Shown here one piece after another: positions 42,823 through 51,383 of a DNA stretch of 64,000 bases. This DNA is from CAZYTM01 sp964649725 (GTDB lineage Bacteria; Desulfobacterota; Desulfuromonadia; Geobacterales; Geobacteraceae). The stretch spans positions 150,285-214,284 of the forward strand of contig CAZYTM010000006.1 in the NCBI GenBank assembly GCA_964649725.1, read 5' to 3'. The notes beneath the pieces were generated by a model, which saw only the letters and a program-made list of their open reading frames with translations, was not told the origin of the DNA and searched no databases. Each line of letters opens with the position of its first letter. The stretch's first letter is position 1. A program made the position numbers and the translations under genes.

Positions 42823-44355
42823 TCACTTTACAACCTTCTTGCCCTGCTCGCCAACATCAAAAAGCAACCATTGCGGATTTGCGAATAGGACTTTGACCTC
42901 AGGATCACTTGCCAATGCCCTGAAAAAGGGGTGTAATGGCGCATAATCCTGGCAGACGACATATCTGCTGGCAAATCTGCTGCGGACCACTTCAGCGGCA
43001 TTGTCCGGCGCGTCGAGCAGCAGTCGGTACCAGCTGTCATAAAGCTTTGCATCTCTTTTGTACATCAAAGTCGGATCCAGCGCCACCATGTAATACCTCT
43101 CCGGAAGATTCAGCATAAGGCTGCCGGTATATTCCCAGCCACAGGTGAATACCTTGGCGCCAGAGGGGATCAGCTCATTGAATTTACTTGCGACTGCCGG
43201 TTCCATATACCAGTTACGTATAGGCATCGTTGCAACGTTGACAAATGGCACCGAGCCAATGACCAGCCCCTGCAGTAAAGATACCGCGAGGAGTATCGGT
43301 GCTAGAATCTTTGTTATTCTCTCACGGCTCGCAACTGCTAGTGACAGAGCGGCAAAAGGGACAAAATATTCCAGAAACCGGTTGGTTCTGACGGTCAGCA
43401 GGCAGAAGAGCAGTGTAGCAAGGGCAAAGCCAAGCGGGATAAAATTTCTGTGCCGCTCCCGCCACCCCAGTACTAGTGCAGCACCAGCCATAAGTGTCGG
43501 CACGAACAGGAATTTTAACCAGTCACCAAGGGTAAATGGATCGAATTCTTCCCCCATATTGAATTCGACCTTCGCCCCCCAGGCGTTACGAAACAGGACA
43601 TCGACCATATGGATCCAGTTCATCTGCAACAGGTTCCAGCTGTTTGGGTGCAGGATAACGCCGACTGCTATGCCAAGGAGTACCATTGCTATCGGCTGCC
43701 AGCGCAGCCTCTCCCCGGAACAAAGGCGGCCCCCCTCGACTGCCAGGATGAGCAGCAGCGGTATCTGCCAGAATGCCACATAAGTCAGTGGATAAAGTAG
43801 CGAAACCAGACCGACGATTCGCAACCTGCCATGGGCATAGGCCCAGAGGAGGACTAGCGCCAGGGCAATGGAGAGGAGCTGCGGCCTTACCTGGGCAAAA
43901 CGATAGATAAAAAGGGTGGAACCAAGCGGGAGGAGAGTCCAGAGCCATGCCAGACGGACTCTTTCGGCCCGGAGCAGCAGATAAAGTGAAGCCATGATCG
44001 CTGCGCCGGCAATAGTCCCTACCAGCCGCGCGGCATTGACAAAACCGAGGCCGGTAAAAGGGACAAAGAGCAGGTGAAAAAGGAACTCCTTGTCAGCGTA
44101 GTGGTCATACTGCCAGCTGAAGCGGGTCCAGGGAAACGCTTGGAGAATGCCATTCTCCCGCAGCAGCTTGGCAACTGAGAAATGGTAGGCGGTATCGTCA
44201 TCCAACGGATATGGAATGATGAATTGCAGCAGCGCGACCAGGCCGACAAATCCGATGATCCAGATAAAATCCAGCCAGCCTGGTTTACCGGCCAGTATAT
44301 GCGCAACGTTGTTTGCTGACTCTCTGTGATCAGGGTGATGCATCTCTATAGTCAT
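42823..44355 (-). CDS. Polytopic GT-C-like membrane protein with extracytoplasmic C-terminus
   Basis: The start is probably ATG at 44355 (MTIEMHHPDHRES, 510 residues), though 44376 is possible. About ten helices occupy residues 30-380. The first loop holds YPLDDDTAYHFSVAKLLRENG, with an acidic cluster and a His as in GT-C enzymes, and HPNSWNLLQMNWIHM later. The last ~120 residues are soluble (FTCGWEYTGSLMLNLPERYY, VALDPTLMYKRD), a pattern seen in bacterial GT39/DUF2079-like proteins. Sugar donor and acceptor are unknown. It is followed at a distance of 266 nt by a TMTC-like gene. Confidence 0.68.
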   Translation of the reverse strand: MTIEMHHPDHRESANNVAHILAGKPGWLDFIWIIGFVGLVALLQFIIPYPLDDDTAYHFSVAKLLRENGILQAFPWTRFSWQYDHYADKEFLFHLLFVPFTGLGFVNAARLVGTIAGAAIMASLYLLLRAERVRLAWLWTLLPLGSTLFIYRFAQVRPQLLSIALALVLLWAYAHGRLRIVGLVSLLYPLTYVAFWQIPLLLILAVEGGRLCSGERLRWQPIAMVLLGIAVGVILHPNSWNLLQMNWIHMVDVLFRNAWGAKVEFNMGEEFDPFTLGDWLKFLFVPTLMAGAALVLGWRERHRNFIPLGFALATLLFCLLTVRTNRFLEYFVPFAALSLAVASRERITKILAPILLAVSLLQGLVIGSVPFVNVATMPIRNWYMEPAVASKFNELIPSGAKVFTCGWEYTGSLMLNLPERYYMVALDPTLMYKRDAKLYDSWYRLLLDAPDNAAEVVRSRFASRYVVCQDYAPLHPFFRALASDPEVKVLFANPQWLLFDVGEQGKKVVK

Positions 44356-44385
44356 TATCCATACCTGCCCGCCCATAATAGCAGG

Positions 44386-45861
44386 CTATTGCCTGAGCAG
44401 TTTAAGCGTCCCCTGCAACTTGGAGGTGAATTCGTGCCAGGTGCAGGTTGCAACAAGGCTGCGCCAGATATAGCGCGGCCGCAGATAAAAACGGCGATAT
44501 GATTCTTTCTGCAACTGCTGCAAAGTGGCTATCGACAGAAACTCCTCCCAATGGTCGACATAGAAGTCGAGTGCCGGTGCGCGGGCAAACTGATGCCACC
44601 TGGCAGGGTCGAGAAGACCGCGGCGGGCAGCATCGGCAAAGAGCTCCGTATGCGGATAGAGGGCCAGAATATTGAATTGTGCATAATCCGGGGCAAGTTC
44701 CAGTAGAAAATCTACATTACGCCGCACATCGACAACAGATCTCTCGAACGGCAGACCGATCATGAAGTCAGCAATAGTAAGGATCCCCAGGGAACGACAC
44801 CACTGAAACACCTGTCTGATCTGTTGCGTGCTGGTATTCTTCCTGAGCAGCAGCAAACCCTCGTCACTACCGGTCTCCACACCAAAAGAGATCATCCGGC
44901 ACCCTGCTGACTTGGCCCTGGCCAACGATTCCCAGGTTACAGTGTTGACCCTCCCCCGGAAATCCCAGGTAAAGTGATAGCCGCGCCGGGAAAGCTCGTC
45001 GCAAAAACCGATCACCCGTTCCGGCTCTATGTTGAACAGATCGTCGTAAAAATGGATCTCGTCATACCCAAGTTCCAAGGCTCCCTGCACCTCATCGGCA
45101 ACAGAGGCAAGTGCGCGCTGCCGATAAAGCTTGTAGGGGACATCGCAATAGGTGCAGCGATACGGGCAACCGCGACTACTGATCATGGTCGCCAGACGGC
45201 GAGAGGCACCGACGATGCTGTGATAATCAAGATGCTGGATCACCGATCGGTCTGGTGGCGGGATTAGGTCAAGATCTGCTACATAGGCAGGCGGCACCGT
45301 GGGATGGGCCAGAAACCTCGGGTCAGGAGCGGCGACATGACGAAATCGTTGGATCGACTCTTTGGTGTAGACGCCATGGATTTCCGTAAAATCCCGCCCG
45401 GTCGCCAGCGCCTGCACCAGGGCCGGGAACGCCTCTTCTCCTTCGCCGACTACTATGGAATCGAACTCCGGCAGTTCTGCCGCCTCGACAGGAAAGGCAA
45501 TAGGATGATGCCCTCCCAGACAGATATGTGCCTGTGGAAAGATAGTTCGAATCGTCCGGGCTGCCAGGCAGACATCGTACAGCGCAATTGTGAAACTTGT
45601 GATGCCAACAATATCAGGACGAAGCTCGGTAATCTTTGCTGACAGGTCACGATGGCTTATACGGCTGGCAATGCAGTCCAGGAAAAATACTTCATGCTCC
45701 GGTGTTTTCTTCTTTAGGGATGAAAGGATATAGAGGAGCCCTAAGGGGGGGAAGAGACCGAAATCTTCGACCTCTACGGCGCCGCGCCCCATTGGATCAT
45801 CACGACCGGCAAATTCACCGACAGTATATTCAGAAGGAGAGTTTAGCAGTAATACGCGCAT
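44386..45861 (-). CDS. B12-binding-type radical SAM protein
   Basis: The protein has 491 residues. An N-terminal Rossmann-like domain (DIVGITSFTIALYDVCLAAR, CLGGHHPIAFPVEAAELPEFDSIVVGEGEEAF) matches the cobalamin-binding domain that precedes many radical SAM enzymes, although the DxHxxG motif is replaced, so cobalamin may bind base-off without the His ligand. The radical SAM motif is CPYRCTYC (Cys232, 236, 239), with HFYDDLFNIEPERV and ISFGVETGSDEGL after it. Such proteins methylate unactivated carbons or rearrange rings, for example on lipids and hopanoids. The substrate here is likely glycan- or lipid-linked, by context. Confidence 0.84.
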   Translation of the reverse strand: MRVLLLNSPSEYTVGEFAGRDDPMGRGAVEVEDFGLFPPLGLLYILSSLKKKTPEHEVFFLDCIASRISHRDLSAKITELRPDIVGITSFTIALYDVCLAARTIRTIFPQAHICLGGHHPIAFPVEAAELPEFDSIVVGEGEEAFPALVQALATGRDFTEIHGVYTKESIQRFRHVAAPDPRFLAHPTVPPAYVADLDLIPPPDRSVIQHLDYHSIVGASRRLATMISSRGCPYRCTYCDVPYKLYRQRALASVADEVQGALELGYDEIHFYDDLFNIEPERVIGFCDELSRRGYHFTWDFRGRVNTVTWESLARAKSAGCRMISFGVETGSDEGLLLLRKNTSTQQIRQVFQWCRSLGILTIADFMIGLPFERSVVDVRRNVDFLLELAPDYAQFNILALYPHTELFADAARRGLLDPARWHQFARAPALDFYVDHWEEFLSIATLQQLQKESYRRFYLRPRYIWRSLVATCTWHEFTSKLQGTLKLLRQ

Positions 45862-45887
45862 GGAATTGGCTCTTAAATGAGCGCCTT

Positions 45888-46805
45888 TTATTCAAATCGG
45901 TCGCGAACAACATATTGCGGTGTACCGTTCTGTCCAAGGAAGAGTCTCCCCAGATACTCACCGATCATACCTAGCGCCAGCATCTGGATACCGGAGAAGA
46001 TGCAGATTAGTCCCACCAGGCTGGGCCACCCTTTGGGTAGCGTCGGGTCGGTCAGGAACCAGTAAAGGACCAGCAACAGAAATCCCAAGCCGAGCGAAAC
46101 TGTGATCATCCCGATGAACATAGCCAGTCGCAACGGCAGTACACTGAAATTGGTAAACATATTGAGCCATAGATGGAGCAGTTTGCGCAGTGTATAACCG
46201 CTCTGGCCGACCTTGCGGGGCAGATGCTGGACGGTCACCATGCCGACCCGGGTGGTGATCCGGAATATCAGGCCATCGATATAAGGATATGGCTGGTCAT
46301 ACCTTGTCACCTGCTCGATGACAAAGCGGTTGATCACCTTGAAGCTGCTGAGATAGAGCCAGGCAGGCTTATGCAGCAACACTGTGGCGACTAAACCGTT
46401 CAGCCAGCTGCCGAAATTGCGGAAGCAATTGTGCTGCTTGCTTTCATAGACACCGTAGATAACGTCATTGCCGGTTTCCTGCAGCGCCTTTACCAGTCTT
46501 GCGATCTCTGCAGGAGGGTGCTGAAAATCATCGTCCATGATCACCGCCAAGTCGCCGCGACACTCTTTTAGCCCTGCCAGGACAGCATTATGTTCGCCAT
46601 AGTTGCGTGACAGGGTCAGCAAACGGACCTTACCGCGATGCCTGGTTACCAGTTCCCGGCAGACCGTCTCGCTTTGATCCGGAGAACAGTCATTCACCAG
46701 GACTACCTCCAACCCCGGCAGCTGAACCTCGAGCAGCAACTGCTCGACCAGGGGTCCGATTGTCTGTGCGCCTGAATATACCGGGATAACCACACTTACC
46801 ATCAT
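45888..46805 (-). CDS. GT2 polyprenyl-phosphate glycosyltransferase with two membrane helices (ArnC/GtrB-like)
   Basis: I prefer the ATG at 46805 (MMVSVVIPVYSGAQ, 305 residues) with GGAG 9 nt upstream; the frame could open at 46820. GT-A motifs are VLVNDCSPDQSETVC, LSRNYGEHNAVLAGL and VIMDDDFQHPPAEI. A gate region HLPRKVGQSGYTLRKLLHLWLNMFTNFS and two C-terminal helices (LAMFIGMITVSLGLGFLLL, GLICIFSGIQMLALGMIGEYLGR) match the ArnC/GtrB/DPM group. It should make a undecaprenyl-phosphate-linked sugar for the nearby GT-C enzymes. Confidence 0.9.
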   Translation of the reverse strand: MMVSVVIPVYSGAQTIGPLVEQLLLEVQLPGLEVVLVNDCSPDQSETVCRELVTRHRGKVRLLTLSRNYGEHNAVLAGLKECRGDLAVIMDDDFQHPPAEIARLVKALQETGNDVIYGVYESKQHNCFRNFGSWLNGLVATVLLHKPAWLYLSSFKVINRFVIEQVTRYDQPYPYIDGLIFRITTRVGMVTVQHLPRKVGQSGYTLRKLLHLWLNMFTNFSVLPLRLAMFIGMITVSLGLGFLLLVLYWFLTDPTLPKGWPSLVGLICIFSGIQMLALGMIGEYLGRLFLGQNGTPQYVVRDRFE

Positions 46806-46860
46806 CTTTGGGAACTCCATGAGCAGGGGGCGCAGACTCTGTTAAGTAGCAAAGGCTGCG

Positions 46861-48246
46861 CTATCCTCTTGTTTCAGTTTTAGCCAGCAATCTTTGCAAC
46901 AGTAACGTCAATAGCAAACATGCTGACGGGAAATATGTCATGGTATTTCTGAAAATATCTGTCTTCCCCCCCAATGACTTGAATGAATAATACTCTATAA
47001 GCACGTATAGTGATAGAAAAAACAGTGCATAGAATGCAATTGGGAAAATCATCAATACTATCTCCCGGTCCAGTCTACCAAGTAATAGCAATACTAAAGG
47101 AATAAAAATAAAAATCACATTGAAGTTATTCAATACTATAAAATCGAGAATATATTCGATTATATCAGCAGTTGAAAAGGAGAACGTAACGGTCTGACTT
47201 TCAGGATCCAGGCCGAGATTGTTCCCTAGCTTGAAACTGAACCAGGGTAGTATCAGCAGATAGGGTGCCACTAACGATAACCATTTCTTTCTGGCGGCAG
47301 TCCAGCCAGCTGACAGTTCCGGCCAGCTGGCATAAATAGCGGCAGCCAGCATCGGCAGTGCAATAAAAACACCTTCTGCCTTGGTGAACATTGCCAACAC
47401 CGCAAAGAGCCCCGTCAATGGCAGATAGTCAACTCTCCCCCTGATGACCTTCAGCAGTGCAACGTGGGCGAACAGGATGTATGCCGCCAACGGCAGTTCA
47501 TTCACTGTCTGTGTGGCATGCAGGGAGACGAGCGGCGAACTGGCAAACAGTATCACCATGACCAGTGCCAGCAGACGATTCAGCTCCTTGGCTACGATCA
47601 CAAAGAGAAAAAGGACGACACTGAGGAGAAAAAAGGGCATCCAGAATTTGACCAGCACCTCGTCAAAACTGCCGGCCCATTGTGCCATCCAGACCTGCGC
47701 CAGCGGGTTAAATGGGGGATAGCTGCCAATTGAGTGACTTATCCCCTTGCCAAAGAAATCAGTGGCAGCGGGATCGGCTAACAGCAGACTCTCGGAATAG
47801 AAAAAGGCCTTGGCCCTGACCGACCAGTTGGTAACAGCATCGTGGGAATAAATCGGCCGCAGACTGGTCTCGACAAAGATCGAAAGCAGTTTCAGGCCGA
47901 GCCAGAGGGTAAGTAGCAGTTCACCGATTTTTTCGTATATATGCCGAGGCTGTTTACAGTTATCGCTGGGCAACTCTTTGCCGCTGCTCAAGCCGACCTT
48001 CTTCCAGCAAGCCAGACCTGCCAGGACAAAAATTTCCAGGAGCAGCAGTGGCAACGATATCTTCAGGGTAAGCGGTATCCTGGCCAACCCCAGCAGGAAC
48101 AACTGCAGGGTAAGCAGCCCCATGCCAAGCGGATAGGCTATGGCCAGCCGTTCCAGCAGCCCCACCTGGCCATCTCTGGCAAGCAGCAGGGAGATGACAA
48201 TGAACCCCAACAAGGCAGGTAATATGATCGCCAGGAGAATGCTCAT
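46861..48246 (-). CDS. Polytopic GT-C-like membrane glycosyltransferase
   Basis: The protein has 461 residues with about eleven helices. Two to three N-terminal helices are followed by a cytoplasmic loop, then SLRPIYSHDAVTNWSVRAKAFF, an Asp-containing lumenal loop as in GT39/GT-C enzymes, and HSIGSYPPFNPLAQVWMA. Helices then continue to the C-terminus. It overlaps the preceding gene by 4 nt (ATGA). Together with the GT2 gene that follows by about 55 nt it may form a donor-maker and transferase pair. The precise sugar is unknown. Confidence 0.7.
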   Translation of the reverse strand: MSILLAIILPALLGFIVISLLLARDGQVGLLERLAIAYPLGMGLLTLQLFLLGLARIPLTLKISLPLLLLEIFVLAGLACWKKVGLSSGKELPSDNCKQPRHIYEKIGELLLTLWLGLKLLSIFVETSLRPIYSHDAVTNWSVRAKAFFYSESLLLADPAATDFFGKGISHSIGSYPPFNPLAQVWMAQWAGSFDEVLVKFWMPFFLLSVVLFLFVIVAKELNRLLALVMVILFASSPLVSLHATQTVNELPLAAYILFAHVALLKVIRGRVDYLPLTGLFAVLAMFTKAEGVFIALPMLAAAIYASWPELSAGWTAARKKWLSLVAPYLLILPWFSFKLGNNLGLDPESQTVTFSFSTADIIEYILDFIVLNNFNVIFIFIPLVLLLLGRLDREIVLMIFPIAFYALFFLSLYVLIEYYSFKSLGGKTDIFRNTMTYFPSACLLLTLLLQRLLAKTETRG

Positions 48247-48857
48247 CGGCCTGTTTTCACCAGGAAGACATGCGGATTGGCTGCATATAAAATAGTAGCA
48301 TCGGCAACTACCCTATCCTTGAGATAGAGCCTGTTCTGTGAGCTGTCAAAGGCAACGTCACTGTCATAGATCGATATTATCTGCTTGGCAGAAGCTCTGT
48401 TTCGATTGGGGAGCAGATAGTATTCCAATTTTTTCAGGTAGTAATCTCTTGTCCCACCGTCAAGATTGGAAAACCCGTATAGAGCATAATCATTGCTCCC
48501 AAGCTGTGTCTTGAATCTCTGGATCAATTCGTAATACTCGCCATCGATCGCCATCGGCTTATCCGCACTGCTTAGACCATGGAATAATACATAATCGGCA
48601 ATAACCCAGCGGCTCCAGACAAAATCAGTCAATAGGGAGAACAGCAACCCAGAGCTGATCAGTGCCAGCAGGACCCCCCTGCTGACGGCAGCTTTCAGGC
48701 CGATCCTTTTTCTCTGCAGCAGTGCCGTTATGACGATAATAAATGCTATTCCGACATAGATTGCGATTACCAGCAGCTCATTGAAGTAAATGATGCCGTT
48801 CATGGTGCTTAGTTCGATTTTTTCCGGTCGCACTATCTCAGCCAAATCGATTCCCAT
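48243..48857 (-). CDS. Membrane protein of unknown function after the SxtJ-like gene
   Basis: The ATG at 48857 has an excellent AGGAGGAG box (204 residues); the frame to 48974 lies inside the SxtJ-like gene. Two membrane helices (IIYFNELLVIAIYVGIAFII, VSRGVLLALISSGLLFSLL) are followed by a 120-residue extracytoplasmic part (MAIDGEYYELIQRFKTQLG, FSNLDGGTRDYYLKKLEYYL, RVVADATILYAANPHVFLV). I do not recognise the family. The soluble part looks like the C-terminal tail often fused to GT-C proteins, so this may be a split accessory subunit for the transferase encoded next. Confidence 0.6.
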   Translation of the reverse strand: MGIDLAEIVRPEKIELSTMNGIIYFNELLVIAIYVGIAFIIVITALLQRKRIGLKAAVSRGVLLALISSGLLFSLLTDFVWSRWVIADYVLFHGLSSADKPMAIDGEYYELIQRFKTQLGSNDYALYGFSNLDGGTRDYYLKKLEYYLLPNRNRASAKQIISIYDSDVAFDSSQNRLYLKDRVVADATILYAANPHVFLVKTGR

Positions 48858-48897
48858 GCCAGCTCCTCCTACTCTTCTGCAACTGCCAATAGCAGTA

Positions 48898-49281
48898 TTA
48901 CCATGGTTTTTCCAGATCTGCCTTGCTATAGTCATGATTACGTTGCAGGTAGAAACTCCCCCCGGCATCAGCATCTTTTCTGGTCAACAGCGGACTCTTC
49001 GCAAAAAGCCGATAGAGTATGGCTATCGGTGTCAGCAGCAGATAAAAGACCAGGGTCAGGATTACCTGGCTATTGAATCTGCCGACCGCTTCAGCCAGCC
49101 TCAGCCACCAGCCGGCCAGGACCGTCGCCAGAGAAGGGCTGAACAGCCCGATCAGCAGCAACCCAAGAGCAGCGACCAGTAAGCCATCTTTATGCAGCAA
49201 CAGACTAAGCAGCAGCGAAACCGCCGCCAGCACGGCCATGGTCTCCAGCGTCTGAAAACGAGTCAGAATCCTACTTGACAT
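48898..49281 (-). CDS. SxtJ-like membrane protein
   Basis: The protein has 127 residues. It has one or two hydrophobic hairpins (TMAVLAAVSLLLSLLLHKDG, LVAALGLLLIGLFSPSLATVLAGWWL) and another (VILTLVFYLLLTPIAILYRL), ending with AKSPLLTRKDADAGGSFYLQR. This matches the SxtJ family first noted in saxitoxin clusters, whose members occur beside carbamoyltransferases. The function is not established. It lies 12 nt after the DUF5989-like gene, with AAGGAAGG before the ATG, in the conserved order carbamoyltransferase, small membrane peptide, SxtJ. Confidence 0.8.
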   Translation of the reverse strand: MSSRILTRFQTLETMAVLAAVSLLLSLLLHKDGLLVAALGLLLIGLFSPSLATVLAGWWLRLAEAVGRFNSQVILTLVFYLLLTPIAILYRLFAKSPLLTRKDADAGGSFYLQRNHDYSKADLEKPW

Positions 49282-49293
49282 ACGAGCCCTTCC

Positions 49294-49443
49294 TTAAAAC
49301 AGGGTATAGATGAACGGTGCCACTGCTGAACTGCTGGTTAATAAGACAATCGCACCGATCAGCAGCAGGACGATGATCATCGGCACCAGCCACCATTTTT
49401 TCCGCTCCATCAGAAACCGCCAGAAATCGATCAGAAAACTCAT
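49294..49443 (-). CDS. DUF5989/SxtK-like small membrane peptide
   Basis: The ATG at 49443 has AAGGTGAG 4 nt upstream and gives 49 residues. One membrane helix is flanked by the typical WRFLMERKKWWLVPMII and SSAVAPFIYTLF blocks, which define the DUF5989 family. In saxitoxin and many glycan clusters a small protein of this kind (SxtK) sits with the carbamoyltransferase and SxtJ. The frame extends upstream to 49521 but lies within the carbamoyltransferase gene's end and lacks a box. A subunit or membrane anchor for carbamoyl transfer is the best guess. Confidence 0.82.
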   Translation of the reverse strand: MSFLIDFWRFLMERKKWWLVPMIIVLLLIGAIVLLTSSSAVAPFIYTLF

Positions 49444-49517
49444 AATCTCACCTTGGTTTAATTTCAAACATTGAATTAACCTAATTGCAGCGATCTTACT
49501 CTCAACTGTGCACTGAA

Positions 49518-51380
49518 TCAATCAAGCATCAGCTCTTTCCGCCAATCACTCTTCTCCTCCCAGAGCGGCTGTTCAGATTTCTGAAACAGCGAGGTGCCGA
49601 TCACCAGATAATCCATATCAGTCCGCATGAAACAGCGATAGGCATCCTCAGGAGTCATGACGATCGGTTCTCCGCGGAGATTGAAACTGGTGTTGGCGAT
49701 GACGCCACAACCGCTCTTCTCCTTGAAGGCAGAGATCAGTTGCCAGTAGAGCGGGTTAATCTCCCGATGCACTGTCTGGAGCCTGGCAGTGTAGTCGACA
49801 TGCGTCACGGCAGGGATATCGGAGCGGAGCTGATACAGCTTCTCCATAAGCGGTAAACCATGGTACCCCTCGGGGTGCGGTCGGCGCCGGCTTGCCACCA
49901 CCTCGGCCAGGAGCAGCATGTAGGGAGAAGGGGATGTCATCTCGAAATAATCCTGCATATCTTCAAAGCGCACCGACGGGGCAAAAGGGCGGAAACCCTC
50001 CCGCTGCTTGATCTTCAGGTTGAGAGTACGCTGCATCTCCGGATCGCGTGGATCGGCGAGGATGCTCCGGTTCCCCAGAGCGCGTGGCCCCCACTCCATC
50101 CGCCCCTGGAACCACCCTACCACCTTCCCTGCCGCCAGATAGCCGGCAGCCGCCTCACAGACCTCGTTGTACGAACTGTATTGGGAATAGCTCGCCCCAT
50201 ATTTTCTGGCCATCCGGGTGACATCCTGCGTGGTATATTCCGGCCCCAGCAGGGAGCCTTGCATCTGGTCAGCAGCCCCACTGTTAAGCCGGGGTGCCCC
50301 GCAACCGATATGATAACCTGCCAGGGCCGCACCCAATGCCCCTCCCGCATCCCCTGCCGCCGGCTGGATCCAGATGTCGTCGAAGATACCGGCCCGCAAG
50401 AGCTTGCCATTGGCCACGCAATTAAGCGCCACCCCTCCCGCCAGACAGAGGTTGCGGGAACCGGTGATCCGCTTCGCCGTACGGGCCAACCGCAGTACGA
50501 TCTCCTCAGTCACCCGCTGGATCGCCATTGCCAGGTCGCAATGCTCAGACAACAGCTCTCCCTCTGCAGACCGTCGGGGGAAGCCGAAGAGAGCTTCCCA
50601 TTTTGCGTCTTTGGTCATCGTCAGGCCGACTGCGTAGTCGAAATAATCCTGGTTGAGCCAGAGCGAGCCATCCTCCCTCACCTCCACCAGATTCCCCCTG
50701 ATCAGCTCGATATACCGCTCCACCCGCGTTCCGGTCGGGTCGCCATAGGGTGCCAGCCCCATCAGTTTGTATTCGCCTGAGTTGACCTTGAAGCCGAGAT
50801 AATGGGTGAAGGCGGAATAGAGCAGCCCGAGGGAATGGGGGAAGGAGAGTTCCTGCAATATCTTGATGCCACTATCCTTGCCATGGCAGATGGAAGCGGT
50901 GGCCCACTCCCCAACGCCGTCGATGGTCAGGATGGCAGCCTCCTGGAACGGTGATGGGTAAAAAGCGCTGGCAGCATGGGAGAGGTGGTGTTCAGGAAAT
51001 AGCAGGCGGATACTGTCGCGCTTCACCTCGCCGCTGGCAGCGAGCTCATCGAGCAACAGCTTTTTCAGGAAGAGTTTCTCCTTGAGCCAGACCGGCATGG
51101 CCACCAGGAATGACTTGAGCCCCTTTGGCGCAAAGGCGTAGTAAGTCTCCAGCAACCTTTCAAACTTGAGGAATGGCTTGTCATAAAAGACCACCGCCTC
51201 GACATCGTCTATGGTTATCCCCCCCTCATCCAGACAGTACCGGAGCGCCTGGACCGGAAACGCAGGATCATGCTTATTCCGTGAAAAGCGCTCTTCCTGG
51301 GCAGCGGCGACTATAACGCCATCCTTGATGAGCGCTGCAGCAGAATCATGATAGTATGCGGAGATCCCGATTAAATACAT
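49518..51380 (-). CDS. Carbamoyltransferase (NodU/CmcH/TobZ family)
   Basis: The protein has 620 residues, full length for the family. The N-terminal Kae1-like domain shows ISAYYHDSAAALIKDG, PEHHLSHAASAFYPSPF and ILTIDGVGEWATAS. The C-terminal YrdC-like-related domain shows WFQGRMEWGPRALGNRSILA, NLKIKQREGFRPFAPSV and GVIANTSFNLRGEP. These enzymes use carbamoyl phosphate and ATP to carbamoylate a hydroxyl via a carbamoyl adenylate. The acceptor here is probably a glycan sugar. With the DUF5989 and SxtJ-like genes it forms a conserved module. Its stop comes 74 nt before the small peptide start. Confidence 0.92.
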   Translation of the reverse strand: MYLIGISAYYHDSAAALIKDGVIVAAAQEERFSRNKHDPAFPVQALRYCLDEGGITIDDVEAVVFYDKPFLKFERLLETYYAFAPKGLKSFLVAMPVWLKEKLFLKKLLLDELAASGEVKRDSIRLLFPEHHLSHAASAFYPSPFQEAAILTIDGVGEWATASICHGKDSGIKILQELSFPHSLGLLYSAFTHYLGFKVNSGEYKLMGLAPYGDPTGTRVERYIELIRGNLVEVREDGSLWLNQDYFDYAVGLTMTKDAKWEALFGFPRRSAEGELLSEHCDLAMAIQRVTEEIVLRLARTAKRITGSRNLCLAGGVALNCVANGKLLRAGIFDDIWIQPAAGDAGGALGAALAGYHIGCGAPRLNSGAADQMQGSLLGPEYTTQDVTRMARKYGASYSQYSSYNEVCEAAAGYLAAGKVVGWFQGRMEWGPRALGNRSILADPRDPEMQRTLNLKIKQREGFRPFAPSVRFEDMQDYFEMTSPSPYMLLLAEVVASRRRPHPEGYHGLPLMEKLYQLRSDIPAVTHVDYTARLQTVHREINPLYWQLISAFKEKSGCGVIANTSFNLRGEPIVMTPEDAYRCFMRTDMDYLVIGTSLFQKSEQPLWEEKSDWRKELMLD

Positions 51381-51383
51381 AGT

